A stretch of 64,000 nt of DNA from Bianquea renquensis. Lineage in GTDB: Bacteria > Bacillota > Clostridia > Lachnospirales > Bianqueaceae. The stretch spans positions 1-64,000 of the forward strand of contig NZ_JACRSQ010000001.1 in the NCBI RefSeq assembly GCF_014384895.1, given 5' to 3'. Both the position numbers and the translations under genes were made by a program. How positions within the stretch are numbered: position 1 is the first letter of the stretch; every line of letters begins with the position of its first letter. The notes under the pieces were generated by a model that did not search any database, was not told where the DNA came from, and saw nothing but the letters and a program-made list of their open reading frames with translations. Of this stretch, positions 49,721 through 58,754 are shown piece by piece.

Positions 49721-50797
49721 GTGGCTAAGATATTGATGAAAGGAAACGAGGCTATCGCGGAAGCTGCAATCCAGGCGGGATGTCAGGCATTCTTTGGATA
49801 CCCGATCACGCCTCAGAACGAAATACCGGCATACTTCGCTAAGAAGATGCCTAAGATAGGAAGGACCTTTTTGCAGGCGGAATCCGAGGTGGCCGCGATC
49901 AATATGATCTATGGGGCGGCGGCGACTGGGACGCGGGTGATGACGTCCTCCTCAAGCCCCGGCGTGAGCTTAAAGCAAGAGGGAATTTCCTACATAGCGG
50001 GATCAAGACTCCCCTGCGTCATCGTGAACATTATGCGCGGTGGCCCGGGGCTTGGCGGAATTCAGCCGTCTCAGTCCGACTATTTTCAGGCGACTAAGGG
50101 TGGCGGACATGGGGACTACCACCTGGTTGTCTTTGCACCCGCCACGCTTCAGGAGATGGCGGATCTGACGAAGCTGGCTTTCGACGTCGCGGAGGAATAC
50201 CGGGTGCCGGCCATGATTTTAGGGGACGGCATTCTGGGACAGATGATGGAACCTGTGGAATTTAGCGACTATACGCCGAGACCAAAAGCGGATATGAGCT
50301 GGGCAGCCACGGGCAACGATGGAAGCAAACCCAGAAGCGTTATCAATTCCCTGTATATGGAGCCGTCAGAGTTGGAGTCTATGACGAGGGATTTATTTGC
50401 GACGTACGGCATCATCGCGGAGAGGGAAACGCTGGTGGAGGAGTATCACTGCGAGGGGGCTGAGATTATTGTAGCCGCCTACGGGACCGTAGCCCGCGTT
50501 GTCAAAAGCGTAATCGCGCAGTTGGATAAAGAAGAGGGCGCTCCCAAGGTGGGGCTGATTCGGCCGATTACCCTGTGGCCTTTCCCGGCGGAGACCTTTG
50601 CCAAAGCGGCGGCACAGGACAGCGTCCAATCCTTTTTGACTGTGGAAATGAGCATGGGACAGATGGTGGAGGACGTTCAGTTGGCTGTGAACGGGGCAAA
50701 ACCTGTGAGATTTTTCGGCCGCACCGGCGGGATGGTTCCCACTGCGAAGGAAATCAAGGACGAAATTTTGTCCATCTGCAAAGGAGGCGCACGATAA
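49721..50797 (+). CDS. vorB: 2-oxoacid:ferredoxin oxidoreductase alpha subunit (VorB/KorA)
   Basis: 358 residues. AAIQAGCQAFFGYPITPQNEI at the start and SSSSPGVSLKQEGISYIAGSRLPCVIVN form the pyrimidine-binding domain; the transketolase C-terminal domain follows. GTG start at 49721 after GGGAGGATATAGA. Sequence type fits 3-methyl-2-oxobutanoate (VOR) or 2-oxoglutarate (KOR) enzymes. Its neighbours (ilvE, ilv-leu operon) favour branched-chain 2-oxo acids, giving isobutyryl-, isovaleryl- or 2-methylbutyryl-CoA, or the reverse carboxylation. The symbol is used in that sense; substrate not proven. Confidence 0.85.
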   Translation: MAKILMKGNEAIAEAAIQAGCQAFFGYPITPQNEIPAYFAKKMPKIGRTFLQAESEVAAINMIYGAAATGTRVMTSSSSPGVSLKQEGISYIAGSRLPCVIVNIMRGGPGLGGIQPSQSDYFQATKGGGHGDYHLVVFAPATLQEMADLTKLAFDVAEEYRVPAMILGDGILGQMMEPVEFSDYTPRPKADMSWAATGNDGSKPRSVINSLYMEPSELESMTRDLFATYGIIAERETLVEEYHCEGAEIIVAAYGTVARVVKSVIAQLDKEEGAPKVGLIRPITLWPFPAETFAKAAAQDSVQSFLTVEMSMGQMVEDVQLAVNGAKPVRFFGRTGGMVPTAKEIKDEILSICKGGAR

Positions 50798-51553
50798 ATG
50801 GCGAAGACATTCGACAGACCTAAAGCTTTGACAGATAAGCCATTTCATTACTGTCCCGGTTGCACCCACGGCATTGTTCACCGTTTGGTGGCGGAGGCCA
50901 TTGATGCTCTGGGCATCCAGGAGAAGACCATCGGCGTCGCCCCAGTTGGCTGCGCAGTTTTTGCATACGACTATTTTGATGTGGATATGCTGGAGGCAGC
51001 CCATGGGCGCGCGCCGGCAGTTGCCACGGGGATCAAACGGGTAAAACCGGAGAATATCGTTTTCACCTATCAGGGGGATGGCGATTTAGCTTCCATCGGC
51101 ACGGCGGAGATCGTCCACGCAGCGAACCGCGGTGAAAATATCACGGTCATTTTCATCAATAACGCTATCTATGGCATGACGGGAGGTCAGATGGCCCCCA
51201 CGACTCTTATCGGCCAGGTGACCACCACCAGCCCTTACGGAAGGGATCCAAAGGTAGCGGGATATCCTCTCCATGTCTCCGAGATGCTGGCCACGACCAT
51301 GGGCGCCGCCTATATTGAGCGCGTATCCGTCCACGATGTGCCCAATATCAAAAAAGCTGGAAAGGCAATTGAAAAAGCGTTCCGCAATCAGATTGAGGGA
51401 AAAGGATTTTCCATGATCGAGGTTCTGTCCACCTGCCCGACCAACTGGGGCATGGCACCGGTGGATGCGCTGGGCTGGCTCAAGGATAATATGATACCGC
51501 AATATCCCTTGGGTGTCTACAGAGATAAGGAAGAGGAGGCGAAGGCGCAATGA
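50798..51553 (+). CDS. vorA: 2-oxoacid:ferredoxin oxidoreductase beta subunit (TPP-binding)
   Basis: 251 residues. CPGCTHGIVHRL (about 19-30) supplies cluster-binding cysteines; the thiamine diphosphate motif is GDGDLASIG ... NNAIYGMTGGQ (about 91-128). Makes the decarboxylating centre with VorB. Starts immediately after the vorB stop with AAAGGAGG upstream, and overlaps vorC by 4 nt. Confidence 0.9.
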   Translation: MAKTFDRPKALTDKPFHYCPGCTHGIVHRLVAEAIDALGIQEKTIGVAPVGCAVFAYDYFDVDMLEAAHGRAPAVATGIKRVKPENIVFTYQGDGDLASIGTAEIVHAANRGENITVIFINNAIYGMTGGQMAPTTLIGQVTTTSPYGRDPKVAGYPLHVSEMLATTMGAAYIERVSVHDVPNIKKAGKAIEKAFRNQIEGKGFSMIEVLSTCPTNWGMAPVDALGWLKDNMIPQYPLGVYRDKEEEAKAQ

Positions 51554-52098
51554 GAGAGGAACGAATTATCCTAGCGGGTTTTGGCGGACAGGGAGTGTTA
51601 TCCCTCGGCAAAATTCTGTGCTTCGCTGGCATGGCAGAAAATCGCAATGTCTCTTGGCTTCCATCCTACGGCCCGGAGATGCGCGGCGGCACCGCAAACT
51701 GTCAGGTCATCATATCCGACGAGCCTGTGGCGGCGCCTCTGGTCAGCCAGGCAACGGCGGTTCTCGCTTTCAATGAACCCTCCCTTGTGAAATTCGAGGC
51801 GGAGGCTATGGAGGGGGCGGCGATTCTCGTCAATACCTCTCTCATTAGCCGTAAAGTGAGCCGAAGCGATGTGCGGGCCTATTATGTGCCGGCGGGGGAG
51901 CTGGCACAGGAGGCCGGAAGCATCAAGGCGACGAATATTGTCATGCTGGGGGCCTATATGGCAGCCTCAAATCCCGTGGATCGCGATATCATGCTGGGCG
52001 TCATGAAGGACATGTTTGCGTCAAAAAGCGCAAAATTATTCGAAGTGAACAAAAAAGCGCTGGAACTTGGCGAGCAGTTCGCGCGGGAGAATGCATAA
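51550..52098 (+). CDS. vorC: 2-oxoacid:ferredoxin oxidoreductase gamma subunit
   Basis: 182 residues, with GFGGQGVLSLGKILCFAG (about 10-27) and WLPSYGPEMRGGTANC, the usual gamma-subunit motifs. ATG overlaps the vorA stop (ATGA). Last gene of the set; the T-box promoter follows 87 bp later. Confidence 0.9.
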   Translation: MREERIILAGFGGQGVLSLGKILCFAGMAENRNVSWLPSYGPEMRGGTANCQVIISDEPVAAPLVSQATAVLAFNEPSLVKFEAEAMEGAAILVNTSLISRKVSRSDVRAYYVPAGELAQEAGSIKATNIVMLGAYMAASNPVDRDIMLGVMKDMFASKSAKLFEVNKKALELGEQFARENA

Positions 52099-52184
52099 TC
52101 ATTCGAAATTATCATGGATTTTTTATCTATTCAACTCAAAACTTTATGAAAAACCATGAAAATCTGGAGTTTCGAATGCGCTTC

Positions 52185-52213
52185 TTGACAGAAGCGGCGT
52201 GATTTGATATAAT
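52185..52213 (+). promoter_or_regulatory. Promoter of the ilv-leu operon
   Basis: Full consensus: TTGACA (52185-52190), 17-bp spacer, TATAAT (52208-52213). Confidence 0.88.
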
Positions 52214-52219
52214 TACAGA

Positions 52220-52547
52220 TAACTTGCAAGACATTATTGCAAGCCAATGGCGATGATGGAGACATTCCCTATGTGGAGCGACAGTTTCAGAGAGCCGGTG
52301 GTTGATGCGAACCGGTACGGCACCAGATAGCGACTCACTCCTGAGCAGCAGTGCCGAACTGACAGTAAGCGCTGCCGATTAGCCCCGTTACAGGCAGGTA
52401 TGACCGCATGATCTGTGGTCGGGTTTCGTAACGACCCCACGGTACCGTTTGAGCGGTCTTGTCGATCTTCCGACAGGGCAAATAGGGTGGTAACGCGCGG
52501 ATGACCTCGTCCCTACAGTATGCATATCATGCAGTGGGACGGGGTTT
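52220..52547 (+). ncRNA. T-box leader (tRNA-sensing riboswitch) of the ilv-leu operon
   Basis: The T-box sequence AGGGTGGTAACGCGCGG is at 52484-52500. It is followed by a terminator (CCTCGTCCC 52505-52513, GGGACGGGG 52536-52544, then TTTTTA) that uncharged tRNA would prevent. Upstream, AGAGAGCCGGTGGTTG and GAACCGGT form the conserved top of stem I. A probable specifier is CTC (Leu) at 52334-52336, which fits control of ilv-leu genes in Bacillus, but I could not fold the RNA to confirm it. The 540-bp gap between vorC and ilvN is explained by this element. Confidence 0.9.
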
Positions 52548-52640
52548 TTATTATATTGGAAATTCCAGTGGAAGCGTTCGCTGGATGTTTCAAGATAATA
52601 AATTTCCCCACGCAAGTACGGACAATACGGAGGTGAATGA

Positions 52641-53162
52641 ATGGAAAATAAGCGAGTCTTATCTATCCTGGTGGAGAACAATCCCGGCGTCCTGGCAAGA
52701 GTCTCGTCGCTGTTCAGCCGGCGGGGATTCAATATTGACTCTCTCACCGTCGGAGAAACCCAGGATCCACGAATCTCTCGCATGACAGTCACAGTGACGG
52801 CGGATCAGCAGATTCTGGAACAGATCAAGAAGCAGGTGAATAAGCTGGTGGACGTCATCAAGGTTATTGAGCTTCCTGTCTCTCGGTCCGTATTTCGGGA
52901 GATCGCGCTGGTCAAGGTTGAGACAACGCCGCAGACCCGCTCGGAGATTATCCAGTTTGTCGATATTTTCCGTGGCAAAATCGTGGATGTGTGCGCCCAG
53001 TCCTTGATTATCGAGCTGACGGGCGACACAGACAAGGTGAAGGAATTCATTAATTTGCTGGATACATACGGCGTGATTAAGGAATTCGTCCGAACAGGCA
53101 TTACGGCCCTCGAACGAGGCAGCAAGCAAATCGATCAATACAATAAATTTGAGGAGGACTAA
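52641..53162 (+). CDS. ilvN: Acetolactate synthase small (regulatory) subunit
   Basis: 173 residues. An ACT domain covers 1-75 (RVLSILVENNPGVLARVSSLFSRRGFNIDSLTVG) and a second ALS_ss_C domain covers about 85-160. Binds valine for feedback inhibition and activates IlvB, whose gene lies at the far end of the same operon. Start after ACGGAGGTGAATGA. First gene behind the T-box. Confidence 0.94.
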   Translation: MENKRVLSILVENNPGVLARVSSLFSRRGFNIDSLTVGETQDPRISRMTVTVTADQQILEQIKKQVNKLVDVIKVIELPVSRSVFREIALVKVETTPQTRSEIIQFVDIFRGKIVDVCAQSLIIELTGDTDKVKEFINLLDTYGVIKEFVRTGITALERGSKQIDQYNKFEED

Positions 53163-53167
53163 AGACT

Positions 53168-54157
53168 ATGGCAATTATGTATTATGAACAGGACTGTGAT
53201 TTAACTCTGCTGAAAGGCAAAAAGGTAGCAATCATTGGGTACGGAAGTCAAGGACATGCCCACGCGCTGAACTTGAAGGACAGCGGCGTTGATGTCGTTG
53301 TTGGATTGTATGAGGGAAGCAAATCCTGGGCCAAAGCGGAGGAAGCAGGCTTGCAGGTCATGACAGCTTTTGATGCTGCCAAAGTTGCAGATATTATCAT
53401 GATCTTGATCAATGATGAAAAACAGCCGAAGCTCTATAAAGAGAGCATTGAGCCGAACCTGACCCCGGGCAAATACTTGGCTTTTGCCCACGGCTTTAAT
53501 ATTCATTTTGGACAGATTGTGCCGCCAGCGGACGTCAACGTCTTCATGATCGCGCCGAAGGGGCCGGGCCACACAGTTCGCAGCCAGTATCTGGAAGGCA
53601 AAGGTGTGCCAGATCTGATCGCGGTCCACCAGGATCCGTCGGGGGACACGAAGGAAATCGGGCTTGCCTACGCTAAGGGGATTGGCGGAGCGAGAGCTGG
53701 GGTTTTGGAGACGACCTTCAAGGAGGAGACCGAGACCGATCTGTTTGGCGAGCAGGCAGTTCTGTGCGGCGGCGTCACCGCCCTGATGAAGGCTGGCTTT
53801 GAGACCCTTGTGGAAGCCGGATATCAGCCTGAATCCGCGTATTTTGAGTGTATCCATGAGATGAAATTGATCGTAGACCTGATCAACCAGGGAGGCTTAA
53901 GCTTCATGCGCTACTCCATCAGCGACACGGCGGAATACGGCGACTACAGCGTTGGAAATCGTCTGATCACCGATGAGACCAAGAAGGAAATGAAGAAGGT
54001 CCTGGGCGAGATACAGGATGGAACGTTTGCCCGCAATTGGCTCCTGGAGAATCAGATCAATCGCCCTGGATTTAATGCCAGAAGAAAGATGGAGCAGGAG
54101 AGCCAGGTGGAACAGGTTGGCGCTCAGCTTCGAAAAATGATGTCCTGGAATAAATAA
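53168..54157 (+). CDS. ilvC: Ketol-acid reductoisomerase, class I
   Basis: 329 residues, class I length. Rossmann motif VAIIGYGSQGHAHALNL (about 20-36), IAPKGPGH, and C-terminal acidic metal ligands in DLFGEQAVLCGG and ECIHEMKLIVDLI. It rearranges and reduces acetolactate and acetohydroxybutyrate. In the cofactor loop (V44-W54) the usual GLRPGS becomes GLYEGSKSW; Glu49 next to the ribose could favour NADH over NADPH. Start 53168 after GAGGAGGACTAAAGACT, 5 nt behind ilvN. Confidence 0.94.
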   Translation: MAIMYYEQDCDLTLLKGKKVAIIGYGSQGHAHALNLKDSGVDVVVGLYEGSKSWAKAEEAGLQVMTAFDAAKVADIIMILINDEKQPKLYKESIEPNLTPGKYLAFAHGFNIHFGQIVPPADVNVFMIAPKGPGHTVRSQYLEGKGVPDLIAVHQDPSGDTKEIGLAYAKGIGGARAGVLETTFKEETETDLFGEQAVLCGGVTALMKAGFETLVEAGYQPESAYFECIHEMKLIVDLINQGGLSFMRYSISDTAEYGDYSVGNRLITDETKKEMKKVLGEIQDGTFARNWLLENQINRPGFNARRKMEQESQVEQVGAQLRKMMSWNK

Positions 54158-54171
54158 TCAACGCGTGGATG

Positions 54172-54249
54172 CCCGCTCCTCTTTCTTCCCTAAAGGGAGA
54201 AGGGAAACGGGTTTTCTAAACGGATCACCTACTGCGAAGGTTTCGCAGT
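54172..54249 (+). promoter_or_regulatory. Hairpins between ilvC and cimA
   Basis: CCCG (54172-54175) to CGGG (54208-54211) closes a hairpin whose core is CTTCCCT/AGGGAG, followed by TTTTCT: a terminator-like element. It is followed by ACTGCGAA/TTCGCAGT (54231-54249), a perfect 8-bp stem with a 3-nt loop, 30 nt before cimA. They probably set the relative level of the downstream genes or protect processed RNA ends. Confidence 0.45.
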
Positions 54250-54278
54250 GAAATAGACCATTGGAGGGATGTGGGGAT

Positions 54279-55877
54279 ATGGAGGCCGAAACGATTGAGC
54301 TATTGGATTCTACATTGCGGGATGGGGCGCAGGCGGAGGGGATTACCTTCTCCGTGGAGGATAAGATTAAGATCTTGTTGGCGCTGGATCAGCTGGGAAT
54401 CCCCTGCGTCGAAGCGGGCAATCCCACATCCAATCCTAAGGATCTGGAATTCTTCCAGAGGGCCAGGGCCTTGCAGCTCCAACAGACAAAGCTTGTGGCC
54501 TTTGGAAGTACCCGCCGGCGCAACTGCCGGGTGGAGGAAGATTCTTTTGTGTCCGACCTGCTGCTGGCGGGAACGCCAGCTGTCTCCATCTTCGGAAAAA
54601 GTTGGGATTTCCATGTGACGGATATCATTCAGACAACGCTGGAGGAAAATCTAGCGATGATCGAGGATACGATCCGGTATGTAAAAGAGCAGGGGCGGGA
54701 CGTGATCTTTGACGCGGAACATTTTTTTGATGGATATAAAAACAATGCGGAGTACGCCATGGCGTCGCTGGAGGCCGCATACAAAGGTGGAGCAAGGGTA
54801 TTGGCATTGTGCGACACCAACGGCGGCACCATGCCCTTTGAAATTCGAGCCATTGTGGGGGCGGTCTGTGAGAGGTATCCGGATGCGACGATTGGCATCC
54901 ATTGCCACGATGACTGTGGGATGGCGGTGGCCAACTCGATAGAAGCGGTGAAAGCCGGTGCGCGCCATGTTCAAGGTACGTTTCTGGGATTTGGCGAGCG
55001 GTGTGGCAATGCGAATCTGTGTACGGTGCTGGCCAACCTGCAAATCAAGATGGAAATGCCCTGCATTCCAGAGGGAAAATTGGAGGAGCTGACCCAGACA
55101 GCACGGTATTTGGCGGAGGTCGCCAATATCGCGCTGACAGAGAAAGAGCCCTATGTAGGGCGCAGTACCTTTTCTCACAAGGGCGGCATGCATATTGATG
55201 GAGTGAATAAGAATCCCAAATCCTTTGAACATATTTCTCCAGAGCGGGTTGGGAACTCTCGCCGGTTTCTCATGTCGGAGGTGGCGGGGAGGAGCTATAT
55301 GGTAAAGAAGCTTCAGCGATACGCCCCATCCCTGAGCAAGGATTCCGCCGAGACGAAGCGGATTATGGAGCGAATGAAGGAGCTGGAGCATGAAGGGTAT
55401 CAGTTCGAGGGGGCAGAGAGCTCCTTTGAAATGATCATTCGCAAGGAGATGGGAAAATACCGGCCCTTCTTTGAAATCGAAGATTTTAAGGTGATCGGGG
55501 AACAGGCAAAGCGGGACGGGGAGTTTAGCGCCTACGCCCTGGTGAAGATCAATGTGGATGGGCAAGTGAAAACCACAGCGGCGGAGGGTGATGGGCCTGT
55601 CAATGCGCTGGATAAGGCGCTGCGTCAATCGTTGGAGGTATTCTTTCCCGCTATCGGACAGATCCATCTGACGGACTACAAAGTTCGGGTGCTGGACACT
55701 AAGGCGACGGCCTCCAAGGTCCGAGTCCTGATCGAGACCACGGACGGGAGAGAAAAGTGGAGCACCGTCGGCGTATCGAAGGATATCATTCAGGCCAGTC
55801 TCATCGCCTTAGTGGATTCCATTGAGGTAAAGCTGTTAAAGGATATAGAGAGCCATATCGGCTTATCGAAACCATAA
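54279..55877 (+). CDS. cimA: (R)-citramalate synthase
   Basis: 532 residues. LLDSTLRDGAQAEGITFSVEDK, the metal ligands in IHCHDD and the long C-terminal regulatory domain follow the CimA (LeuA-like, TIGR00977) type: DGAQAEG replaces the DGEQSPG of 2-isopropylmalate synthase. It condenses acetyl-CoA and pyruvate to citramalate, the first step to 2-oxobutyrate and isoleucine without threonine deaminase. Start 54279 (MEAETIELL); the TTG at 54261 has no separate binding site. Followed by leuCD and leuB, which convert citramalate onward. Confidence 0.9.
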   Translation: MEAETIELLDSTLRDGAQAEGITFSVEDKIKILLALDQLGIPCVEAGNPTSNPKDLEFFQRARALQLQQTKLVAFGSTRRRNCRVEEDSFVSDLLLAGTPAVSIFGKSWDFHVTDIIQTTLEENLAMIEDTIRYVKEQGRDVIFDAEHFFDGYKNNAEYAMASLEAAYKGGARVLALCDTNGGTMPFEIRAIVGAVCERYPDATIGIHCHDDCGMAVANSIEAVKAGARHVQGTFLGFGERCGNANLCTVLANLQIKMEMPCIPEGKLEELTQTARYLAEVANIALTEKEPYVGRSTFSHKGGMHIDGVNKNPKSFEHISPERVGNSRRFLMSEVAGRSYMVKKLQRYAPSLSKDSAETKRIMERMKELEHEGYQFEGAESSFEMIIRKEMGKYRPFFEIEDFKVIGEQAKRDGEFSAYALVKINVDGQVKTTAAEGDGPVNALDKALRQSLEVFFPAIGQIHLTDYKVRVLDTKATASKVRVLIETTDGREKWSTVGVSKDIIQASLIALVDSIEVKLLKDIESHIGLSKP

Positions 55878-55891
55878 GGAGGGATAGGAAT

Positions 55892-57166
55892 ATGGGTATG
55901 ACGATGACCCAAAAGATTCTTGCCGCCCACGCGGGTCTTTCAGAAGTGAAGGCAGGACAGTTGATTGAATGCGATCTGGATTTGGTCATGGGGAACGATG
56001 TCACAACACCGGTTGCCATTCGAGAATTCCGCGCTGCCGGTATCAAGCATGTCTTTGACAAAGATAAGGTGGTGATCGTTCCCGATCATTTCACCCCGAA
56101 TAAAGATATACAGAGTGCGACCCACTGTAAGATGGTGCGGGATTTTGTGAAGGAGCAGGGGATTACGAACTATTTTGAAGTCGGCCGGATGGGAATTGAG
56201 CACTGCCTTTTGCCGGAGAAGGGATTGGTGACGGCTGGTGATGTGATCATTGGGGCTGACTCCCACACTTGTACCTATGGGGCTCTCGGTGCTTTCTCCA
56301 CAGGAGTCGGCTCTACAGATATGGCAGCGGGTATGGCCAGCGGAAAGGCTTGGTTCAAGGTGCCCTCTGCGCTTAAGTTCATTTTGAAGGGAAAGCCGGC
56401 GCCCTATGTCAGCGGCAAAGATATCATCCTGTATATTATCGGCATGATCGGCGTGGATGGCGCGCTGTACCGGTCCATGGAGTTTGCCGGAGAGGGCATC
56501 TGCCATCTGTCGATGGACGACCGGTTTACCATCTGTAACATGGCCATTGAGGCGGGTGGAAAGAATGGAATCTTCCCTGTGGATGAGCAGACGGAAGAGT
56601 ATATCCGAGCTCACTCAGCTAAAAATTTCGAGGTGTTTGAGGCGGATGAGGACGCACCCTATGATATGACCTACGAGATTGAGCTGGGGGCACTGCGGCC
56701 AGTGGTCTCCTTCCCCCATCTACCGGAAAATACGCATTTTGTCGATGAAATTGATCGGATTCCCATCGATCAGGTGGTCATTGGATCGTGCACCAATGGA
56801 CGGATCCGCGATCTGCGGATCGCCGCTAAGTTTTTTGAAGGAAGAAAAGTGGCGGATGGTGTGCGGGTGATCATACTGCCGGGCACCCAGGATATCTATT
56901 TGCAGGCAGTCAAGGAGGGACTGGCTGAGACATTTGTCAAGGCCGGCGCAGTCTTCTCCACGCCCACCTGTGGCCCCTGCCTAGGCGGACACATGGGAAT
57001 TCTGGCGGCCGGTGAGCGCGCCGTTTCCACCACGAATCGAAATTTTGTTGGCCGCATGGGACATGTGGATTCAGAAGTCTACCTGGCCAGTCCGGCTGTG
57101 GCGGCAGCCTCCGCCATTGCAGGCTATATTGCGGACCCCGCGGATGTCATGGATGAGGAGGTATAG
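55892..57166 (+). CDS. leuC: 3-isopropylmalate/citramalate dehydratase large subunit
   Basis: 424 residues, the shorter archaeal/clostridial LeuC type. Fe-S ligands: DSHTCTYGALGAF (first Cys) and TCGPCLGG (other two); VIGSCTNGRI also present. It isomerises 2- to 3-isopropylmalate and probably citramalate to erythro-methylmalate, together with LeuD. Start 55892 after AGGAGGGATAGGAAT, 14 nt behind cimA. Confidence 0.94.
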   Translation: MGMTMTQKILAAHAGLSEVKAGQLIECDLDLVMGNDVTTPVAIREFRAAGIKHVFDKDKVVIVPDHFTPNKDIQSATHCKMVRDFVKEQGITNYFEVGRMGIEHCLLPEKGLVTAGDVIIGADSHTCTYGALGAFSTGVGSTDMAAGMASGKAWFKVPSALKFILKGKPAPYVSGKDIILYIIGMIGVDGALYRSMEFAGEGICHLSMDDRFTICNMAIEAGGKNGIFPVDEQTEEYIRAHSAKNFEVFEADEDAPYDMTYEIELGALRPVVSFPHLPENTHFVDEIDRIPIDQVVIGSCTNGRIRDLRIAAKFFEGRKVADGVRVIILPGTQDIYLQAVKEGLAETFVKAGAVFSTPTCGPCLGGHMGILAAGERAVSTTNRNFVGRMGHVDSEVYLASPAVAAASAIAGYIADPADVMDEEV

Positions 57167-57169
57167 ATC

Positions 57170-57667
57170 ATGGTCGAGGGAAAAGTATTTCACTATGGAG
57201 ATAATGTAGACACGGACGTCATCATTCCAGCACGGTATCTCAATGTGTCGGAGCCATCCCATCTGGCGGCCCATTGTATGGAAGATATCGACTCCGATTT
57301 TGTCAAGACGGTTCAAGAGGGCGATATCATTGTGGCGGCGCGTAACTTTGGCTGTGGATCATCCCGCGAGCATGCGCCCATTGCCATCAAGGCGTCCGGG
57401 ATTTCCTGCGTCATCGCCGCCTCCTTCGCCAGAATTTTTTATCGAAATGCCATCAATATAGGATTGCCTATTATCGAGTGCCCGGAAGCGGTGGATGAAA
57501 TTCAAGCGGGAGACACGGTTCGCATTGATTTTGCCAGCGGCCGTATTGAGGATGTGACAACGAATAAGAGCTACCAAGCGCAGCCATTTCCGCCCTTTAT
57601 CCAGGAGATTATCGACGCCGGTGGGCTGATGAATCGTGTGGCGGCAAAGATTACGAAGGGAGAATGA
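57170..57667 (+). CDS. leuD: 3-isopropylmalate/citramalate dehydratase small subunit
   Basis: 165 residues, the short LeuD type. DNVDTDVIIPARYL at the start and GCGSSREHAP (about 62-71) are active-site parts that complete the LeuC catalytic centre. Starts 3 nt after leuC, with GAGGAGG at the leuC end. Confidence 0.94.
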   Translation: MVEGKVFHYGDNVDTDVIIPARYLNVSEPSHLAAHCMEDIDSDFVKTVQEGDIIVAARNFGCGSSREHAPIAIKASGISCVIAASFARIFYRNAINIGLPIIECPEAVDEIQAGDTVRIDFASGRIEDVTTNKSYQAQPFPPFIQEIIDAGGLMNRVAAKITKGE

Positions 57668-57671
57668 GACA

Positions 57672-58754
57672 ATGCAATATACAGTAACGGTTCTTCCAGG
57701 CGACGGGATTGGCCCGGATATCATCCGGGAGGCGGTCCAGGTTGTGGAGCGTGTCGGGCGGAAATTTGGCCATCACTTTACCTTTGAGGAGCGCTTGATC
57801 GGTGGAGTCGCCTACGATCAGACAGGGGAGCCTCTTCCACAGAGTACGCTTAACAGCGCGCTTCACAGCGATGCCGTGCTGTTGGGGGCTGTCGGCGGCC
57901 CCAAGTGGGATGGGTTAAAAGGAGAGGAGCGGCCGGAGGCTGCTCTTCTGGGAATTCGGAAGGCCCTGAATCTTTTTGCCAATATCCGTCCGGCGAAAAT
58001 CTATCGGTCCCTTCGGGATGCCTGCCCGTTGCGGCCGGATATTATCGGGGAAGATGGGCTTGATATCGTGGTCATCCGGGAGCTCACCGGTGGAATCTAT
58101 TTTGGACCTCGCAAGCGCGAAATTCGGGATGGAGTTGAGATGGCCTACGACACAATGCTCTACAATGAAAATGAAATCCGCAGAATTGCCCACGTGGCAT
58201 TCCAATCCGCTAGGAAACGAAACCATCTCGTAACCAATGTGGATAAGGCCAATGTCCTGGAGGTTTCTCGTCTGTGGCGGAAGGTTGTGATGGAGGTGGC
58301 GAAGGAATACCCCGATGTCACCCTCAATCACTTATATGTGGACAATGCGGCTATGCAGCTTGTGCGGGATCCGAAACAGTTCGATGTCATCGTGACGGGC
58401 AACTGCTTTGGGGATATCTTATCCGACGAGGCCAGCCAGATCACCGGTTCCATTGGAATGCTGCCCTCGGCCAGTATGGGCGAGGGGGCGCTGGGGATGT
58501 TTGAACCCATCCATGGATCAGCCCCGGACATCGCAGGGCAGGATAAGGCGAACCCTATCGCCACCATATTGTCGGCGGCTATGATGTTTACCTACTCCTT
58601 TGGCAAATTGGAGGAAGCAGCCTGTATCGAGAAGGCTGTGGATGAGGTCTTGGAAGCGGGATACCGCACAGCGGATATTTGGAGTGAGGGCTGTACCCTT
58701 GTGGGCACCCGCCAGATGGGACAGCTGATTTGTGAAAGGATTGAAGCAATATGA
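57672..58754 (+). CDS. leuB: 3-isopropylmalate dehydrogenase
   Basis: 360 residues. VLPGDGIGPDI (about 6-16), the substrate loop around ALLGIRKALNLFANIRP, and GNCFGDILSDEASQITGSIGMLPSAS define LeuB. It oxidises 3-isopropylmalate, and in this operon probably methylmalate too. Start 57672 after GGGAGAATGAGACA; its stop overlaps the ilvD start (ATGA). Confidence 0.95.
   Translation: MQYTVTVLPGDGIGPDIIREAVQVVERVGRKFGHHFTFEERLIGGVAYDQTGEPLPQSTLNSALHSDAVLLGAVGGPKWDGLKGEERPEAALLGIRKALNLFANIRPAKIYRSLRDACPLRPDIIGEDGLDIVVIRELTGGIYFGPRKREIRDGVEMAYDTMLYNENEIRRIAHVAFQSARKRNHLVTNVDKANVLEVSRLWRKVVMEVAKEYPDVTLNHLYVDNAAMQLVRDPKQFDVIVTGNCFGDILSDEASQITGSIGMLPSASMGEGALGMFEPIHGSAPDIAGQDKANPIATILSAAMMFTYSFGKLEEAACIEKAVDEVLEAGYRTADIWSEGCTLVGTRQMGQLICERIEAI

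Noticed and set aside
49490..52098. Pyruvate:ferredoxin oxidoreductase
   Set aside because: Separate alpha subunit with the GYPITPQNEI start and a 251-residue beta subunit fit the VOR/KOR group; pyruvate enzymes in Clostridia are normally one large polypeptide.
54279..55877. 2-isopropylmalate synthase (leuA)
   Set aside because: The N-terminal motif DGAQAEG and the sequence pattern follow citramalate synthase; LeuA has DGEQSPG.
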